This document shows, piece after piece, positions 50,793 through 60,333 of a stretch of 64,000 bases of DNA (the stretch's first letter is position 1; the number at the start of each line of letters is the position of its first letter). This DNA is from Pandoraea iniqua (GTDB lineage Bacteria; Pseudomonadota; Gammaproteobacteria; Burkholderiales; Burkholderiaceae), in assembly GCF_902459685.1 (NCBI RefSeq), contig NZ_CABPSF010000002.1:992001-1056000 (forward strand), in the 5' to 3' direction. A program made the translations under genes and the position numbers. Below the pieces are notes generated by a model. It had not been told where the DNA came from. It made no database searches and saw nothing but the letters and a program-made list of their open reading frames with translations.

Positions 50793-50968
50793 AGTCGTGC
50801 AAGGCAGAAACACATGAACTCACGATTGTACGGCATGCGGCAACGCGATTGAGGGGACGGTTGCCCGCAAGGCAAGGTATTCGCGTGAATACGGGGCACC
50901 CGGTGGTACCCGCCGGTGACAACTTCGGCGGGTGAGGGCGCGCCTGACGCACCCGCCGACGTCCGTCG

Positions 50969-51565
50969 TCAGAAGTCGAAAGCGAGATTGGCCGGGGCGG
51001 AAAGTCGCGTGCGGGCCGTGGCGGCGCTGCGTTTCGCATCGGCGGCGGTGTCGACCGCGGCCAGCGCGGCACCTTCCAGCGAGAGCAGCGCGAGCTTGCG
51101 CTCCACGCCACTGGCGTAGCCCGTGAGCGTGCCGTCCGCGCCGATCACCCGATGGCACGGCACGATGATCGTTATCGGATTCCGGCCATTGGCAGCGCCC
51201 ACCGCGCGCGATTTGTTCACGTCGCCGAGGGCGTGGGCGAGATCGCCATAGCTGCGGGTCTCACCGAAGGGAATGCGGCATAACTCCGCCCAGACCTGTT
51301 GCTGAAACGGCGTGCCTTCGGGCGCCAGCGGCAGTGTGAACGTGTGACGTCCTTCGTGAAAGTACTCGTCGAGCTGGCGCTTGGTGTCGTTCAGCACGGC
51401 AACGTCGGCACCGTCGCGGCGCTGCGCGTCGTCGTCCGGGCAGTACTTCTGGCGGGAGAAATAGACCCCGGTGAGGGCGTCGCCGTTCGAGACCAGCAGC
51501 ATCTCGCCGAGCGGGCTGTCGTAAAGGGCTTCGTAGAGGCTTTTAACGGTGTTCATGCGCGTCAT
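50969..51565 (-). CDS. ogt: Methylated-DNA-[protein]-cysteine S-methyltransferase
   Basis: This 198-residue enzyme removes O6-methyl groups from guanine in DNA by suicide transfer to its own cysteine. The active site is ITIIVPCHRVIG (cysteine near residue 140), preceded by the helix-turn-helix residues FGETRSYGDLAHALG and ending in LTGYASGVERKLALL. The C-terminus has a 25-residue Ala-rich extension. The start at 51565 overlaps the stop of the Ada-AlkA gene by four bases (ATGA), so the two repair proteins are probably made together. The symbol ogt is by family; it could equally be labelled as an ada-type methyltransferase. Confidence 0.92.
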   Translation of the reverse strand: MTRMNTVKSLYEALYDSPLGEMLLVSNGDALTGVYFSRQKYCPDDDAQRRDGADVAVLNDTKRQLDEYFHEGRHTFTLPLAPEGTPFQQQVWAELCRIPFGETRSYGDLAHALGDVNKSRAVGAANGRNPITIIVPCHRVIGADGTLTGYASGVERKLALLSLEGAALAAVDTAADAKRSAATARTRLSAPANLAFDF

Positions 51566-53049
51566 ACACAAATCTCCTGCAATGTGATGACCGGCAGCCC
51601 TGCCGGTCCTTGCGCCGCTGCACGCCAGACATGCAGCGCCGCGTAAGCCCGCCACGGCGCCCACTGCGCCGTGCGTTCGGCGACCGCTCGCCCGTCGGGG
51701 ACACCCAGTGCCTGACGCAGCACCAGATCGTCGACCGGGATGGCGTCGGGCGAGCCGAGGGCACGCATCGCGATGTACTGCGCTGTCCAAGGCCCGATGC
51801 CCTTGATGGCCAGCAGCGCCTTCACCGTGGCCTCGAGCGGCGCCAGCGGATCCAGACGAAGCCCGCCATCGACGATGGCCTGCGCGACCCCGTGAATTGC
51901 GGCGATACGACTCCGAATGATACCGGCTTCGCCGAGCGAGTCGACGGGGACCGCTAGCATTTGCGCGGCGCTCGGAAACGTGTGCGTCAAACCGTCGACG
52001 GGCGTGGTCAGCGGCGTGCCGAAGCGCGGCGCCAGCCGTCCCAGCAGGCGCCGTGCCCCTTTGACGGTGATCTGCTGGCCGACGATGGCGCGTACTGCGA
52101 TCTCGAAGCCATCGACCGCACCGGGCACCCGAAGCCCGGGCGTCGCAAGCGCGAGGGCGCCGAGATGCGCGTCGATGATGTCGGGGCGGGCGCCGAGATC
52201 GAAGAGATGGCGGAGCTTGCCGAGCACTTGCGGCACGCACCCGGCGAGGGACGGGGGCAACGTCACCTGAAGGGCGTGGCGATCGGGCAGCGGGGTGATC
52301 TGACACCAGCCGACGAGTGTCTGACCGTCTTCGCGTTCGATGCGCAGCGTGCGCGTGTAGGTATTGCCATCGGTTTGTTCCACGCCTTCGATGGCACGGT
52401 TGCCGAGAAAGTCGAGCAGGGCGTCCCACGCGAAGGGCGGGCGGTAGGCGAGCTGAAAGACGAGGTCGCCCTCGGGTATCGCCGCGTGACGGGCGGTCTG
52501 GCGCAGGCGCCCGGGCGCGAAGCCGTAACGCGTCTTGAACAGGCCGTTAAAGCGCCTCACGCTGCCGAAGCCGGACGCGAGGGCCACTTCCGTCACCGGG
52601 AGTGCGGTATCGGTCAGCAGCCGCTTGGCGAGCAGCAGGCGCTGCGTCTGCGCGTATTCGACCGGCGAGACCCCGAACTCGTCGGCAAAGATGCGGCGTA
52701 AGTGGCGTTCCGTGATGCCGATGCGGGCGGCGAGGGCCGGCAGGTCGGCACGATTGAGGAAACCTTCGTCGATCATGGCGGCGGCCGCATCGGCCAGTTC
52801 ACGGGTGGCATCGAAGCGGGCGACACCGGGCGCGAGTTCCGGGCGGCACTTCAGGCACGGCCGGAAGCCGGCTTTTTCCGCACCGGCGGCGCTGCCGTAG
52901 AACGAACAGTTCTCGAAGCGCGGCGTGCGCACGTTGCACACCGGACGGCAGTAAATGCCGGTTGAGGACACGCCGACAAAAAACCAGCCGTCGAAGCGGC
53001 GATCGCGGGCGGAGACGGCTTTGTAGCAGACTTCGGGATCAAGCGTCAT
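51562..53049 (-). CDS. Ada-type regulator fused to AlkA DNA-3-methyladenine glycosylase
   Basis: This 495-residue fusion joins three functions. Residues 1-75 are the Ada zinc domain that senses methylphosphotriesters; ligands C34, C38, C65 and C68 are in GIYCRPVC and FRPCLKCRPE. Residues about 85-185 are an AraC-type helix-turn-helix pair with VEYAQTQRLLLAKRLLTDT and VALASGFGSVRRFN. Residues about 195-490 are the AlkA glycosylase with the helix-hairpin-helix LLAIKGIGPWTAQYIAMRA and its catalytic aspartate in IPVDDLVL. It probably senses methylation damage, activates the alkylation response and excises 3-methyladenine. The downstream ogt gene overlaps it by four bases. Autoregulation is likely, but I did not identify an Ada box. 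Confidence 0.93.
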   Translation of the reverse strand: MTLDPEVCYKAVSARDRRFDGWFFVGVSSTGIYCRPVCNVRTPRFENCSFYGSAAGAEKAGFRPCLKCRPELAPGVARFDATRELADAAAAMIDEGFLNRADLPALAARIGITERHLRRIFADEFGVSPVEYAQTQRLLLAKRLLTDTALPVTEVALASGFGSVRRFNGLFKTRYGFAPGRLRQTARHAAIPEGDLVFQLAYRPPFAWDALLDFLGNRAIEGVEQTDGNTYTRTLRIEREDGQTLVGWCQITPLPDRHALQVTLPPSLAGCVPQVLGKLRHLFDLGARPDIIDAHLGALALATPGLRVPGAVDGFEIAVRAIVGQQITVKGARRLLGRLAPRFGTPLTTPVDGLTHTFPSAAQMLAVPVDSLGEAGIIRSRIAAIHGVAQAIVDGGLRLDPLAPLEATVKALLAIKGIGPWTAQYIAMRALGSPDAIPVDDLVLRQALGVPDGRAVAERTAQWAPWRAYAALHVWRAAAQGPAGLPVITLQEICV

Positions 53050-53167
53050 GGTGAAGGTGCCCCAGCGGGGTACGAGAGTATGGGTGTCACTCTACGCGCG
53101 AGGCGGGGGCGGTGCTAGTCATTTTCGGACATGACAAGGGGCGCGTGCACCGAGCCCGTAAACGACA

Positions 53168-53189
53168 AAACCCGGCCGAAGCCGGGTTT
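53168..53189 (-). terminator. Intrinsic terminator after acnA
   Basis: AAACCCGGC and GCCGGGTTT form a perfect 9-bp stem around a 4-base loop. On the minus strand it is followed by a T-rich run (TTTTGTCG). It lies 79 bp beyond the acnA stop and also shields the Ada-AlkA gene from read-through. Confidence 0.82.
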
Positions 53190-53267
53190 CATCGGAAGAC
53201 GGGAAACGCCGAAGCGTCACCCGTCAGCCCACGTGTTGCAGGTTGCCGTAGTCGCTTATGCAGCCAC

Positions 53268-55976
53268 TTAAGCCGCTGCGAGCAACTGACGCAGCACGAA
53301 CGGCAGGATACCGCCGTGCTTGTAGTAATCCACTTCGATCGGCGTGTCGATACGCAGCAGAACTTGCACCTTTTGCGTTTCGCCGTTCTTGCGATGGATC
53401 ACCAGCGTGACGTCCTGTTGCGGCTTGATATCGGCCGTCAGACCTTCGATATCGTACGTCTCTTCGCCCGTGATGCCGAGCGATTGCACGCTGTCCGAGC
53501 CCTTGAATTGCAGGGGCAGAACGCCCATGCCGACCAGATTCGAGCGGTGGATACGTTCGAACGAGCGCGTGATCACAGCCTTCACGCCGAGCAGTTGCGT
53601 GCCCTTGGCTGCCCAGTCACGCGACGAGCCCGTGCCGTACTCTTCGCCGCCGAACACGACCGTCGGGGTGCCTTCGCCGACATACTTCATCGCGGCGTCG
53701 TAAATCGACAGTTGTTCGCCGCTCGGCTGGTGAATCGTCAGGCCGCCTTCAACGCGCGAACCGTCTTCCTTGGCCGGAATCATCAGGTTCTTGATACGCA
53801 CGTTGGCGAACGTGCCGCGCATCATCACTTCGTGGTTACCGCGGCGCGAACCGTAGCTGTTGAAGTCGGCCTTCAGCACGCCGTTCTCCAGCAGCCACTT
53901 GCCGGCCGGCGACGTTTCCTTGATCGACCCAGCCGGGCTGATGTGGTCCGTCGTGACCGAGTCACCGAACACGCCCAGCGCGCGGGCACCGCTCACCGGC
54001 TTGATGTCGGTGTTCGGGTCCATGGCGAAACCGTCGAAGAACGGCGGTTCGGCGATGTACGTCGAGGTCGGCCAGTTGTAGACCTCGCCCTTCGAACCCT
54101 TGATCTTGGCCCACAGCGGGCTCGGCGTCTTCACCGAGTCGTAGTTCGTCTTGAACACCTTCGCGTTCATCGCGAACTTCATCAGCTTGTGGATTTCGTC
54201 GCTGGTCGGCCAGATGTCGCCCAGGAAGATCTCCTTGCCGCCCTTGCCCTTGCCGACCGGCTCGGTCATCAGGTCGCGCGTCACGTTGCCGGCGATCGCG
54301 TAAGCGACGACCAGCGGCGGCGAGGCCAGGAAGTTGGCACGGATGTTCGGGTGAATACGCGCTTCGAAGTTACGGTTGCCCGACAGCACGGCCGAGGCGA
54401 CCATGTCGTTCTTCGTGATCGTTTCGTTCAGTTCCGCCGTCAGATCGCCGGCGTTACCGATACAGGTCGTGCAGCCGTAAGCCGTCACGCCGAAGCCCAG
54501 CTTCTCGAGGTACGGCAGCAGGCCGGCGGCTTCGAGGTACTCGGTCACCACACGGCTTCCCGGGGCGAGCGACGTCTTGATGTGCGGGGCGACCTTCAGG
54601 CCGGCTTCCACCGCCTTCTTGGCCAGCAGGCCGGCGGCGAGCAGCACGCTCGGGTTCGACGTGTTCGTGCATGACGTGATGGCCGCGATCAGCACATCGC
54701 CGTTCTTCACGTCGATGCCGCTGGCCGTCTGGTACGTCGTTTCGAGTTGTTCCGTCGTCTTGTTGAAGCCGTTTTCTGCGGTCGGCTTCGTGAACAGATC
54801 GGCGAACGTCGACTTCACGTGACCGATTTCGATACGGTCTTGCGGACGCTTCGGGCCAGCCAGCGACGGGGCCACCGAGCCCAGATCCAGCTTGACCGTC
54901 TTCGTGTAGTCGATCTCGTTCGACTTCGGAATACCGAACAGCTTCTGGGCCTTGAAGTACGACGCGAACGCATCGATCTCGGCCTTCGTGCGGCCCGTGC
55001 CTTCGAAGTAGTCGATGGTCTTTTCGTCGACCGGGAAGAAGCCCATCGTGGCGCCGTATTCCGGGGCCATGTTGGCGATCGTTGCGCGGTCCGGCAGCGC
55101 CAGACTGGCCGTGCCTTCGCCGAAGAATTCGACGAACTTGCCGACGACCTTCTCGCGACGCAGCATTTCAGTGATCGTGAGCACCAGGTCGGTCGCCGTC
55201 ACGCCTTCGCGCAGGCGGCCCGTCAGTTCCACACCGACGACGTCCGGCGTCAGGAAGTACACCGGCTGGCCGAGCATGCCGGCTTCGGCTTCGATACCGC
55301 CCACGCCCCAGCCCACCACGCCAATGCCGTTGATCATGGTCGTGTGGCTATCGGTACCGACCAGGGTATCCGGATAGAACACGTTGTCTTTCTTGTGCAC
55401 GCCACGTGCCAGATACTCCAGGTTCACCTGGTGCACGATGCCGTAGCCCGGTTGCACGACGCCGAACGTGTCGAACGCCTGCATGCCCCACTTCATGAAC
55501 TGGTAGCGCTCGTTGTTGCGCTGGAATTCCAGTTTCATGTTCAGGTCGAGCGCTTTCTTCTCGCGGAAGTGATCGATCTGCACCGAGTGATCGACCACCA
55601 GATCCACCGGCACCAGCGGCTCGATGCGCTTCGGGTTCTTGCCCTGACGCTCGGCGACGTTACGCATGGCGGCCAGATCGGCCAGCAGCGGCACGCCGGT
55701 AAAGTCTTGCAGCACGACGCGCGCCACGACGAACGGGATTTCGTCGGTGCGATCGGCATTCGGCTTCCAGTTGGCGAGCTGCTTGACGTGCTCTTCCGTC
55801 ACTTTCTTGCCGTCGCAATTGCGCAGCACGGACTCGAGCACGATACGGATCGACACCGGCAGGCGTTCGACATTCACTCCCAGGGCTTTGCCCAGTTGGG
55901 GCAGCGAGTAGAACTTGCCTTTCTTGTCGCCGCCGAGTTTGAACTCTTTAAGCGTTTTGTGGAGGTTGTGGGCCAT
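53268..55976 (-). CDS. acnA: Aconitate hydratase A
   Basis: Aconitase converts citrate to isocitrate through cis-aconitate with a [4Fe-4S] cluster. The 902-residue protein is of the AcnA/IRP type. Cluster ligands lie in [16 protein letters not shown] and in [11 protein letters not shown] (two cysteines). [20 protein letters not shown] is present early on, and the late domain has [18 protein letters not shown] with the active-site serine and arginines. I start it at the ATG at 55976 ([12 protein letters not shown]) with AAGGAAAG upstream; the open frame extends 80 codons further, but those codons are not aconitase-like. A perfect 10-bp hairpin lies about 67 bp upstream in the presumed leader. 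Confidence 0.96.
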   Translation of the reverse strand: MAHNLHKTLKEFKLGGDKKGKFYSLPQLGKALGVNVERLPVSIRIVLESVLRNCDGKKVTEEHVKQLANWKPNADRTDEIPFVVARVVLQDFTGVPLLADLAAMRNVAERQGKNPKRIEPLVPVDLVVDHSVQIDHFREKKALDLNMKLEFQRNNERYQFMKWGMQAFDTFGVVQPGYGIVHQVNLEYLARGVHKKDNVFYPDTLVGTDSHTTMINGIGVVGWGVGGIEAEAGMLGQPVYFLTPDVVGVELTGRLREGVTATDLVLTITEMLRREKVVGKFVEFFGEGTASLALPDRATIANMAPEYGATMGFFPVDEKTIDYFEGTGRTKAEIDAFASYFKAQKLFGIPKSNEIDYTKTVKLDLGSVAPSLAGPKRPQDRIEIGHVKSTFADLFTKPTAENGFNKTTEQLETTYQTASGIDVKNGDVLIAAITSCTNTSNPSVLLAAGLLAKKAVEAGLKVAPHIKTSLAPGSRVVTEYLEAAGLLPYLEKLGFGVTAYGCTTCIGNAGDLTAELNETITKNDMVASAVLSGNRNFEARIHPNIRANFLASPPLVVAYAIAGNVTRDLMTEPVGKGKGGKEIFLGDIWPTSDEIHKLMKFAMNAKVFKTNYDSVKTPSPLWAKIKGSKGEVYNWPTSTYIAEPPFFDGFAMDPNTDIKPVSGARALGVFGDSVTTDHISPAGSIKETSPAGKWLLENGVLKADFNSYGSRRGNHEVMMRGTFANVRIKNLMIPAKEDGSRVEGGLTIHQPSGEQLSIYDAAMKYVGEGTPTVVFGGEEYGTGSSRDWAAKGTQLLGVKAVITRSFERIHRSNLVGMGVLPLQFKGSDSVQSLGITGEETYDIEGLTADIKPQQDVTLVIHRKNGETQKVQVLLRIDTPIEVDYYKHGGILPFVLRQLLAAA

Positions 55977-56042
55977 GATCTTTCCTTGAGTGATACAGAA
56001 AAACGAAGCGGTGTTGATGCTTTTTAGTGGGGGCCGGCGTAG

Positions 56043-56068
56043 TGCGGGCACAGGGGAGTGTGCCCGCA
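56043..56068. promoter_or_regulatory. 10-bp perfect stem-loop between the MliC-like gene and acnA
   Basis: TGCGGGCACA and TGTGCCCGCA pair perfectly around a 6-base loop, without a T-run. It could end transcription of the MliC-like gene, or be a structure in the acnA leader. Confidence 0.5.
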
Positions 56069-56146
56069 GACACGCCGGTACAGCGTGATTACGGTGTGAC
56101 AGGAAAGTGGCTGGTGCTGCATGCGTCTCTGATGGCGGGAGACGTC

Positions 56147-56623
56147 TTACTTCAGCAGTTCCACCGACTGCGTCGGGGCCAGCTTGTTCTGCTCGGACAT
56201 CGCTTGCGTCACGCACTCGTCGGCCAGACGGCTGCCGCCTTCGCGGTGCGTGAAGAGCATTGCCTTGGTCGGGATCACGATCAGATCGAGACCGCTGGCG
56301 GCGTCGAAGAAGCGGTCAGCGCCCGTCGTCGTGGCCTGACGCGGCAGCCGGTAATTCCGGCCTTCCCAGAACATCGTCAGAATCTGGTCGCGCTTCATGT
56401 CGCCCTTGATGTACAGCTTGTTGTTCTCTTTGCAGCTCCAGAGCTCCGAGCCTTCGTCCGGTTGTGCCGGGGCCGCCGCCACGGCGGCTTTCTTCTTCGC
56501 CGGCGCCTTCTTCTTGGGCGCAGCCTTCTTGGTCGTCGTGGTGGAGGCATCGGCGGCAAACGCAGCCGGCACCATGGCAGCGGAACACAGGGCGACCAGC
56601 GCGGTCAGGCAAAGCTTCTTCAT
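56147..56623 (-). CDS. Secreted MliC-like protein with Lys/Ala-rich linker
   Basis: This 158-residue protein has a clear signal peptide ([23 protein letters not shown], cleaved after about residue 23). A Lys/Ala/Pro-rich linker follows (about residues 31-50). The C-terminal domain of about 95 residues has two cysteines (LWSCKEN near 64 and ADECVTQ near 137). Its strand pattern, with [25 protein letters not shown], resembles MliC/PliC, inhibitors of C-type lysozyme. That match is my reading, not a search result. It lies upstream of acnA in the same direction, 170 bp away. Confidence 0.75.
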   Translation of the reverse strand: MKKLCLTALVALCSAAMVPAAFAADASTTTTKKAAPKKKAPAKKKAAVAAAPAQPDEGSELWSCKENNKLYIKGDMKRDQILTMFWEGRNYRLPRQATTTGADRFFDAASGLDLIVIPTKAMLFTHREGGSRLADECVTQAMSEQNKLAPTQSVELLK

Positions 56624-57196
56624 GGTGAGTCTCCAGTCGGTAAGAAAACGAAAGCGCAGATTATCGTACGAAGTTCGCGTAGTTCGTCGTCACCATACAA
56701 ATTTTTTCATTTCCGGACGGGCAAGCGCAGCGGGCGGCGGCGGTACGGACCGGCGTCGCTGATGACTATGTTGCAGTGCGGGGATCGCTGTTGCGTGGTG
56801 CCCGGTCGCGGCGGACAGAGGTGGGGAAGAGGATGTTTGGCGAAACGAACGCGGGGCAGGCAGGGCGGACGTGGAAGGCGATAAATCGTCCGGTAAAGCC
56901 GGTGAATCCGTTGCTGTCATCGGCATGCCGGCGCCCGGGGTTGGGTGCGGCAGGCTTGCGGCGGCATTGAGGATTTGCATTCGCTTGGCCAAAAATTCGC
57001 TCTCAGAGTCGCTATCTTATGCGCCAATCGAGGGTGCGTGCAGACGCGCGAAACTTTGTGACTGCGGTTTTTCTTGTCGGTTCAAGACAATCCCTTGACC
57101 AGAGGGGGCAGCACCGGCATGGGGGTAAGCCGCCGGCGCTGTTTCGGCCCCTCGCGATGCTTGTGGCATCGCCGGGGGCCGAGGTCTCCGAGGGGA
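56624..57196. other. Intergenic region without a convincing gene
   Basis: These 573 bp between the MliC-like gene and the end of mdh contain only short, biased frames. At 57144-57182 there is a long hairpin downstream of mdh. At 57012-57019 the element TATCTTAT recurs, as in the palindrome region before the GntR gene. Nothing else is supported. Confidence 0.6.
57144..57182. terminator. Long hairpin downstream of mdh
   Basis: TCGGCCCC and GGGGCCGA, then GCGATGC and GCATCGC inside them, form a 15-bp stem interrupted by a small internal loop. It starts 15 bp after the mdh stop codon on the minus strand. There is no T-run, so it may be a factor-dependent terminator or a 3' stability element. Confidence 0.5.
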
Positions 57197-58180
57197 TTAG
57201 CCCAGCAGATGTGCGACGCCTGCACGCTCTTCTTCGAGTTCCTTGAGCGTGAAGTTCATCTTTTCGCGCGAGTAGGCATCGATCTCGAGGCCTTCCACAC
57301 GCTTGTACTTGCCGTTTTCGCAGGTGACCGGCACGCCGTAGATGACGTCTTCCGGAATACCGTACGAGCCGTCCGACGGGATACCCATCGTGACCCACTT
57401 GCCGTTCGTGCCGAGCACCCAGTCATGGATGTGGTCGATGGCAGCGTTGGCAGCCGAAGCCGCCGACGACAGACCACGGGCTTCGATGATGGCTGCACCG
57501 CGTTTGCCGACGGTCGGCAGGAACACGTCGTTGTTCCACACGTCGTCGTTGATCAGGGCCTTCACGTTCTGGCCGTCGATCGTGGCGAAGCGGTAGTCGG
57601 CGTACATCGTCGGCGAGTGGTTGCCCCACACGGCCAGCTTTTCGATGCTGGCGACCGGCTTGCCGGTCTTGGCGGCGATTTGCGACAGGGCACGGTTGTG
57701 GTCCAGACGCAGCATCGCGGTGAAGTTTTCCTTCGGCAGGTTCGGGGCCGACTTCATGGCGATGTAGGCGTTCGTGTTGGCCGGGTTACCGACCACGAGC
57801 ACCTTCACGTCGCGCTTGGCGACTTCGTCCAGGGCCTTGCCCTGCACCGTGAAGATGGCGCCGTTGGCTTCGAGCAGGTCCTTGCGTTCCATGCCCTTCG
57901 AGCGCGGACGGGCACCGACCAGCAGCGCGACGTCAGCATCCTTGAACGCGACCTTCGGGTCGTCGGTCACCACCACGCCGGCGAGCAGCGGGAACGCGCA
58001 GTCTTCGAGCTCCATCACGACGCCCTTGACGGCGGCTTGAGCTTGCGGGAGGTCGAGCAGTTGCAGGATGACGGGCTGATCCTTGCCGAGCATGTCGCCA
58101 TTGGCGATGCGGAACAGCAGGGAGTAGCCGATTTGACCAGCGGCGCCGGTGACGGCGACACGCATTGCGGGTTTTGCCAT
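57197..58180 (-). CDS. mdh: Malate dehydrogenase
   Basis: This enzyme oxidises malate to oxaloacetate with NAD+ in the TCA cycle. The 327-residue protein is of the cytosolic-type group usual in Burkholderiales. The Rossmann motif [19 protein letters not shown] is near residue 10, the substrate arginines are in [25 protein letters not shown] follows, and the catalytic His is in [12 protein letters not shown]. The ATG at 58180 is preceded by GGAGAG. It is divergent from the GntR regulator across a 341-bp region that contains several TCTTAT-type palindromes. Confidence 0.96.
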   Translation of the reverse strand: MAKPAMRVAVTGAAGQIGYSLLFRIANGDMLGKDQPVILQLLDLPQAQAAVKGVVMELEDCAFPLLAGVVVTDDPKVAFKDADVALLVGARPRSKGMERKDLLEANGAIFTVQGKALDEVAKRDVKVLVVGNPANTNAYIAMKSAPNLPKENFTAMLRLDHNRALSQIAAKTGKPVASIEKLAVWGNHSPTMYADYRFATIDGQNVKALINDDVWNNDVFLPTVGKRGAAIIEARGLSSAASAANAAIDHIHDWVLGTNGKWVTMGIPSDGSYGIPEDVIYGVPVTCENGKYKRVEGLEIDAYSREKMNFTLKELEEERAGVAHLLG

Positions 58181-58521
58181 GAGAATCTCTCCAGACGTGT
58201 ACAAATTCCTGCGAAGCTCAAGATAAGCTCGCCGTCCGGGTGGCTTTTTGCCAGGCTGACAGCGCCGCGTCACATGAAGCTTCTAAAATTCCTTGACCTA
58301 CGGAAGCTTGCGGGCTGCGGGGTGTGCTGCCATCGACGCGTGCGAAGCGCCGGACTCTCTTATAAGATAGCCATGTTGCGGCTGCGCAGGCCCCTGTTAG
58401 CCCGCGTCAGTGTAGGAGTGGCCACACTGAATGTCAACTCTATCTTATGTCTTATATAAGACATAGGATTATTGCTGTTATTCGATGGACGAAGGTCTTG
58501 ATTTGTGGTCAAATCCCCGCC
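58181..58521. promoter_or_regulatory. Divergent mdh / gntR promoter region
   Basis: This 341-bp region separates mdh from the GntR-family gene. It holds a 10-bp palindrome TCTTATAAGA at 58358-58367 and a 20-bp palindrome at 58446-58465. An additional half-site TATCTTAT abuts the latter at 58441. These are good candidate sites for the GntR protein to control itself and mdh. No gene is seen here. Confidence 0.6.
58446..58465. promoter_or_regulatory. 20-bp perfect palindrome, probable GntR operator
   Basis: TATGTCTTATATAAGACATA is self-complementary over its full 20 bp and lies 57 bp before the start codon of the GntR/UTRA gene. Its form GT-N3-TATA-N3-AC fits the symmetric sites typical of the HutC subfamily of GntR regulators, to which a UTRA-domain protein belongs. 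Autoregulation is therefore likely. Confidence 0.7.
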
Positions 58522-59364
58522 ATGAATGCGAACGTTCGCGACACATCCAACACCACGCCGCCTGTCGATGCCCAGCAGCGGCCGGACAGCGCGCGTGACG
58601 CCGCACCGGCACCCCAAGCCCCGTCGGGCGTGGCTGCGGCAGGTGCGTCGCCGACGTTCAGCCCGCTGTACCAGCAGATCAAGGGGCTCATTACACAGAG
58701 CCTTCAGGCCGGCGAATGGAAGCCCGGCGAAATCATTCCAAGTGAAGTCGATCTGGCTGGCCGCTACAAGGTCAGTCAGGGGACGGTGCGCAAAGCCATC
58801 GATGAGCTTGCGGCCGAAAACCTGCTCGTGCGCCGTCAGGGGCGGGGCACGTTTGTCGCGACTCACCACGAAGACCGTGTCCAGTTCCGGTTTTTGCGTC
58901 TCGCGCCCGATTCGGGCGAACAACACCATCCGCCCAGCCGTCTGATCGAGTGCCGCCGTATGCGCGCACCGGCCGAAATTGCGCGTCAACTCGACCTGCG
59001 CGCCGGCGACGGGGTGATTCTGATCCGCCGCATGATGGATTTCTCGGACCGTCCGACGGTGCTCGACGAAATCTGGCTGCCGGGCACGCTGTTTCGTGGC
59101 CTCACGGCAGAAAAACTCAATGAATACAAGGGGCCGATGTACGGTCTCTTCGAAGCCGAATTCGGCACGCGCATGATTCGCGCCGTGGAAAAAGTTCGCG
59201 CGGTGGCCGCGGACGACGCGACGGCGGATCTGCTGAAGGTGCCGAAGGGCTTCCCGCTGTTGAGTGTGGAGCGTGTCTCCTACACTTACGGGGATAAACC
59301 GGTAGAAGTGCGCCGGGGCTGGTATGTCACCACGGAACATCATTACCAGAACGAATTAAGTTGA
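58522..59364 (+). CDS. GntR-family regulator with UTRA domain (HutC subfamily)
   Basis: This 280-residue regulator starts with a 45-residue disordered Ala/Pro-rich segment. A GntR winged helix follows (SPLYQQIKGLITQSLQ, then PSEVDLAGRYKVSQGTVRKA and RRQGRGTFV, about residues 48-115), and then a UTRA ligand-binding domain (about 130-270). It lies between mdh and sdhCDAB-gltA and is oriented toward the latter, so it is a good candidate for controlling TCA-cycle genes in response to a metabolite. I start it at the ATG at 58522. Palindromes upstream suggest autoregulation. The effector is unknown. Confidence 0.92.
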   Translation: MNANVRDTSNTTPPVDAQQRPDSARDAAPAPQAPSGVAAAGASPTFSPLYQQIKGLITQSLQAGEWKPGEIIPSEVDLAGRYKVSQGTVRKAIDELAAENLLVRRQGRGTFVATHHEDRVQFRFLRLAPDSGEQHHPPSRLIECRRMRAPAEIARQLDLRAGDGVILIRRMMDFSDRPTVLDEIWLPGTLFRGLTAEKLNEYKGPMYGLFEAEFGTRMIRAVEKVRAVAADDATADLLKVPKGFPLLSVERVSYTYGDKPVEVRRGWYVTTEHHYQNELS

Positions 59365-59549
59365 GAGGGTAGGGCGGTCGAGGGTATCGGTTGGCGTCGT
59401 GGCCGGCAGATACCTGATGGCTGGAGGCATGAGGGGCGGCGTGTCGTGCGCCGTTGGCAGGAATTTCCGGGTCATTGGGAACCGTGATGGTGCATCGCAC
59501 TAGAAACGGCGCTAAAATCCGGGGCTGATGTAACTACATGGGGTCTAGC

Positions 59550-59963
59550 ATGGCTGAAGTGGTAAAAAAAGAGCGGCCAGTCTACAGGAATATCGGTATC
59601 GGACAGATTGTCACGTACCGTCTCCCGCTGGCTGGTATCGTGTCTATCCTGCACCGTATTAGCGGTGTGATCTTGTTCCTTCTGTTGCCGTTCGCGCTGT
59701 ATTTGTTCGAACAGAGCCTCACGTCGGAACTCAGCTTCGACGTTCTGCGAAGCATCGCCTCCAACTGGTTTGCCAAGCTCGTCATCCTTGCGCTGTCGTG
59801 GGGTTTCCTGCAGCACTTCTGTGCTGGCCTGCGCCACCTGCGCATGGACTTCAATCACGACGCCGTGAGCAAGGAAGGCGGTAAGAACTCGGCAGTGGTC
59901 GTCGTGGTCGTGTCGCTCGTGCTGACGCTGGCCGTGGCCCTCAAGCTGTTCGGAGCGTTCTAA
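59550..59963 (+). CDS. sdhC: Succinate dehydrogenase cytochrome b556 subunit
   Basis: SdhC is one of two membrane anchors of succinate dehydrogenase (complex II) and takes part in haem b and ubiquinone binding. The 137-residue protein has three membrane segments and the family motif RPVYRNIGIGQIVTYRLPLA followed by SILHRISGVILF. The haem-ligand histidine lies in FLQHFCAGLRHLRMDF (about residue 90). I start it at the ATG at 59550 (MAEVVKKERP); an ATG four codons earlier is possible. It is the first gene of the sdh operon, and the sdhD gene begins 1 bp after its stop. Confidence 0.94.
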   Translation: MAEVVKKERPVYRNIGIGQIVTYRLPLAGIVSILHRISGVILFLLLPFALYLFEQSLTSELSFDVLRSIASNWFAKLVILALSWGFLQHFCAGLRHLRMDFNHDAVSKEGGKNSAVVVVVVSLVLTLAVALKLFGAF

Positions 59964-59964
59964 G

Positions 59965-60330
59965 ATGGCACAGAACAATATTGGTTCCAAGCGCCTGGTC
60001 GTCGGCGCCCACTACGGGCTGCGCGACTGGATTGCGCAGCGCATGACCGCGGTCATCATGGCCGTGTACACCGTGATCCTGCTGGTGTGGTTCTTCACCG
60101 CCAAGGATTTCTCCTACGAAGGCTGGGCCGGCATTTTCGCGCATCAGTGGATGAAGCTGGCCACGCTGGTCACGCTGCTCGCGCTGTTCTATCACGCGTG
60201 GGTCGGTGTGCGCGACGTCTGGATGGACTACGTCAAGCCGGTCGGTTTGCGACTGGCGCTGTACGCGCTGACGATCGTCTGGCTGCTGGCTTGTGCCGGT
60301 TACGCCGCGCAGATTCTGTGGAGAGTGTAA
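59965..60330 (+). CDS. sdhD: Succinate dehydrogenase membrane anchor subunit
   Basis: SdhD is the second membrane anchor of complex II. The 121-residue protein has three membrane segments and contains LVVGAHYGLRDWIAQRMTAV near the N-terminus and LFYHAWVGVRDVWMDYVKP, where the haem-ligand histidine and the quinone-site residues lie. It begins 1 bp after sdhC and ends 3 bp before sdhA, so the genes are translated as a unit. Confidence 0.95.
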   Translation: MAQNNIGSKRLVVGAHYGLRDWIAQRMTAVIMAVYTVILLVWFFTAKDFSYEGWAGIFAHQWMKLATLVTLLALFYHAWVGVRDVWMDYVKPVGLRLALYALTIVWLLACAGYAAQILWRV

Positions 60331-60333
60331 AGA

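Noticed and set aside
56690-56992. 100-residue Pro/Ser/Ala-rich frame on the minus strand
   Set aside because: Low-complexity translation and no ribosome-binding site, in a region that reads as non-coding.
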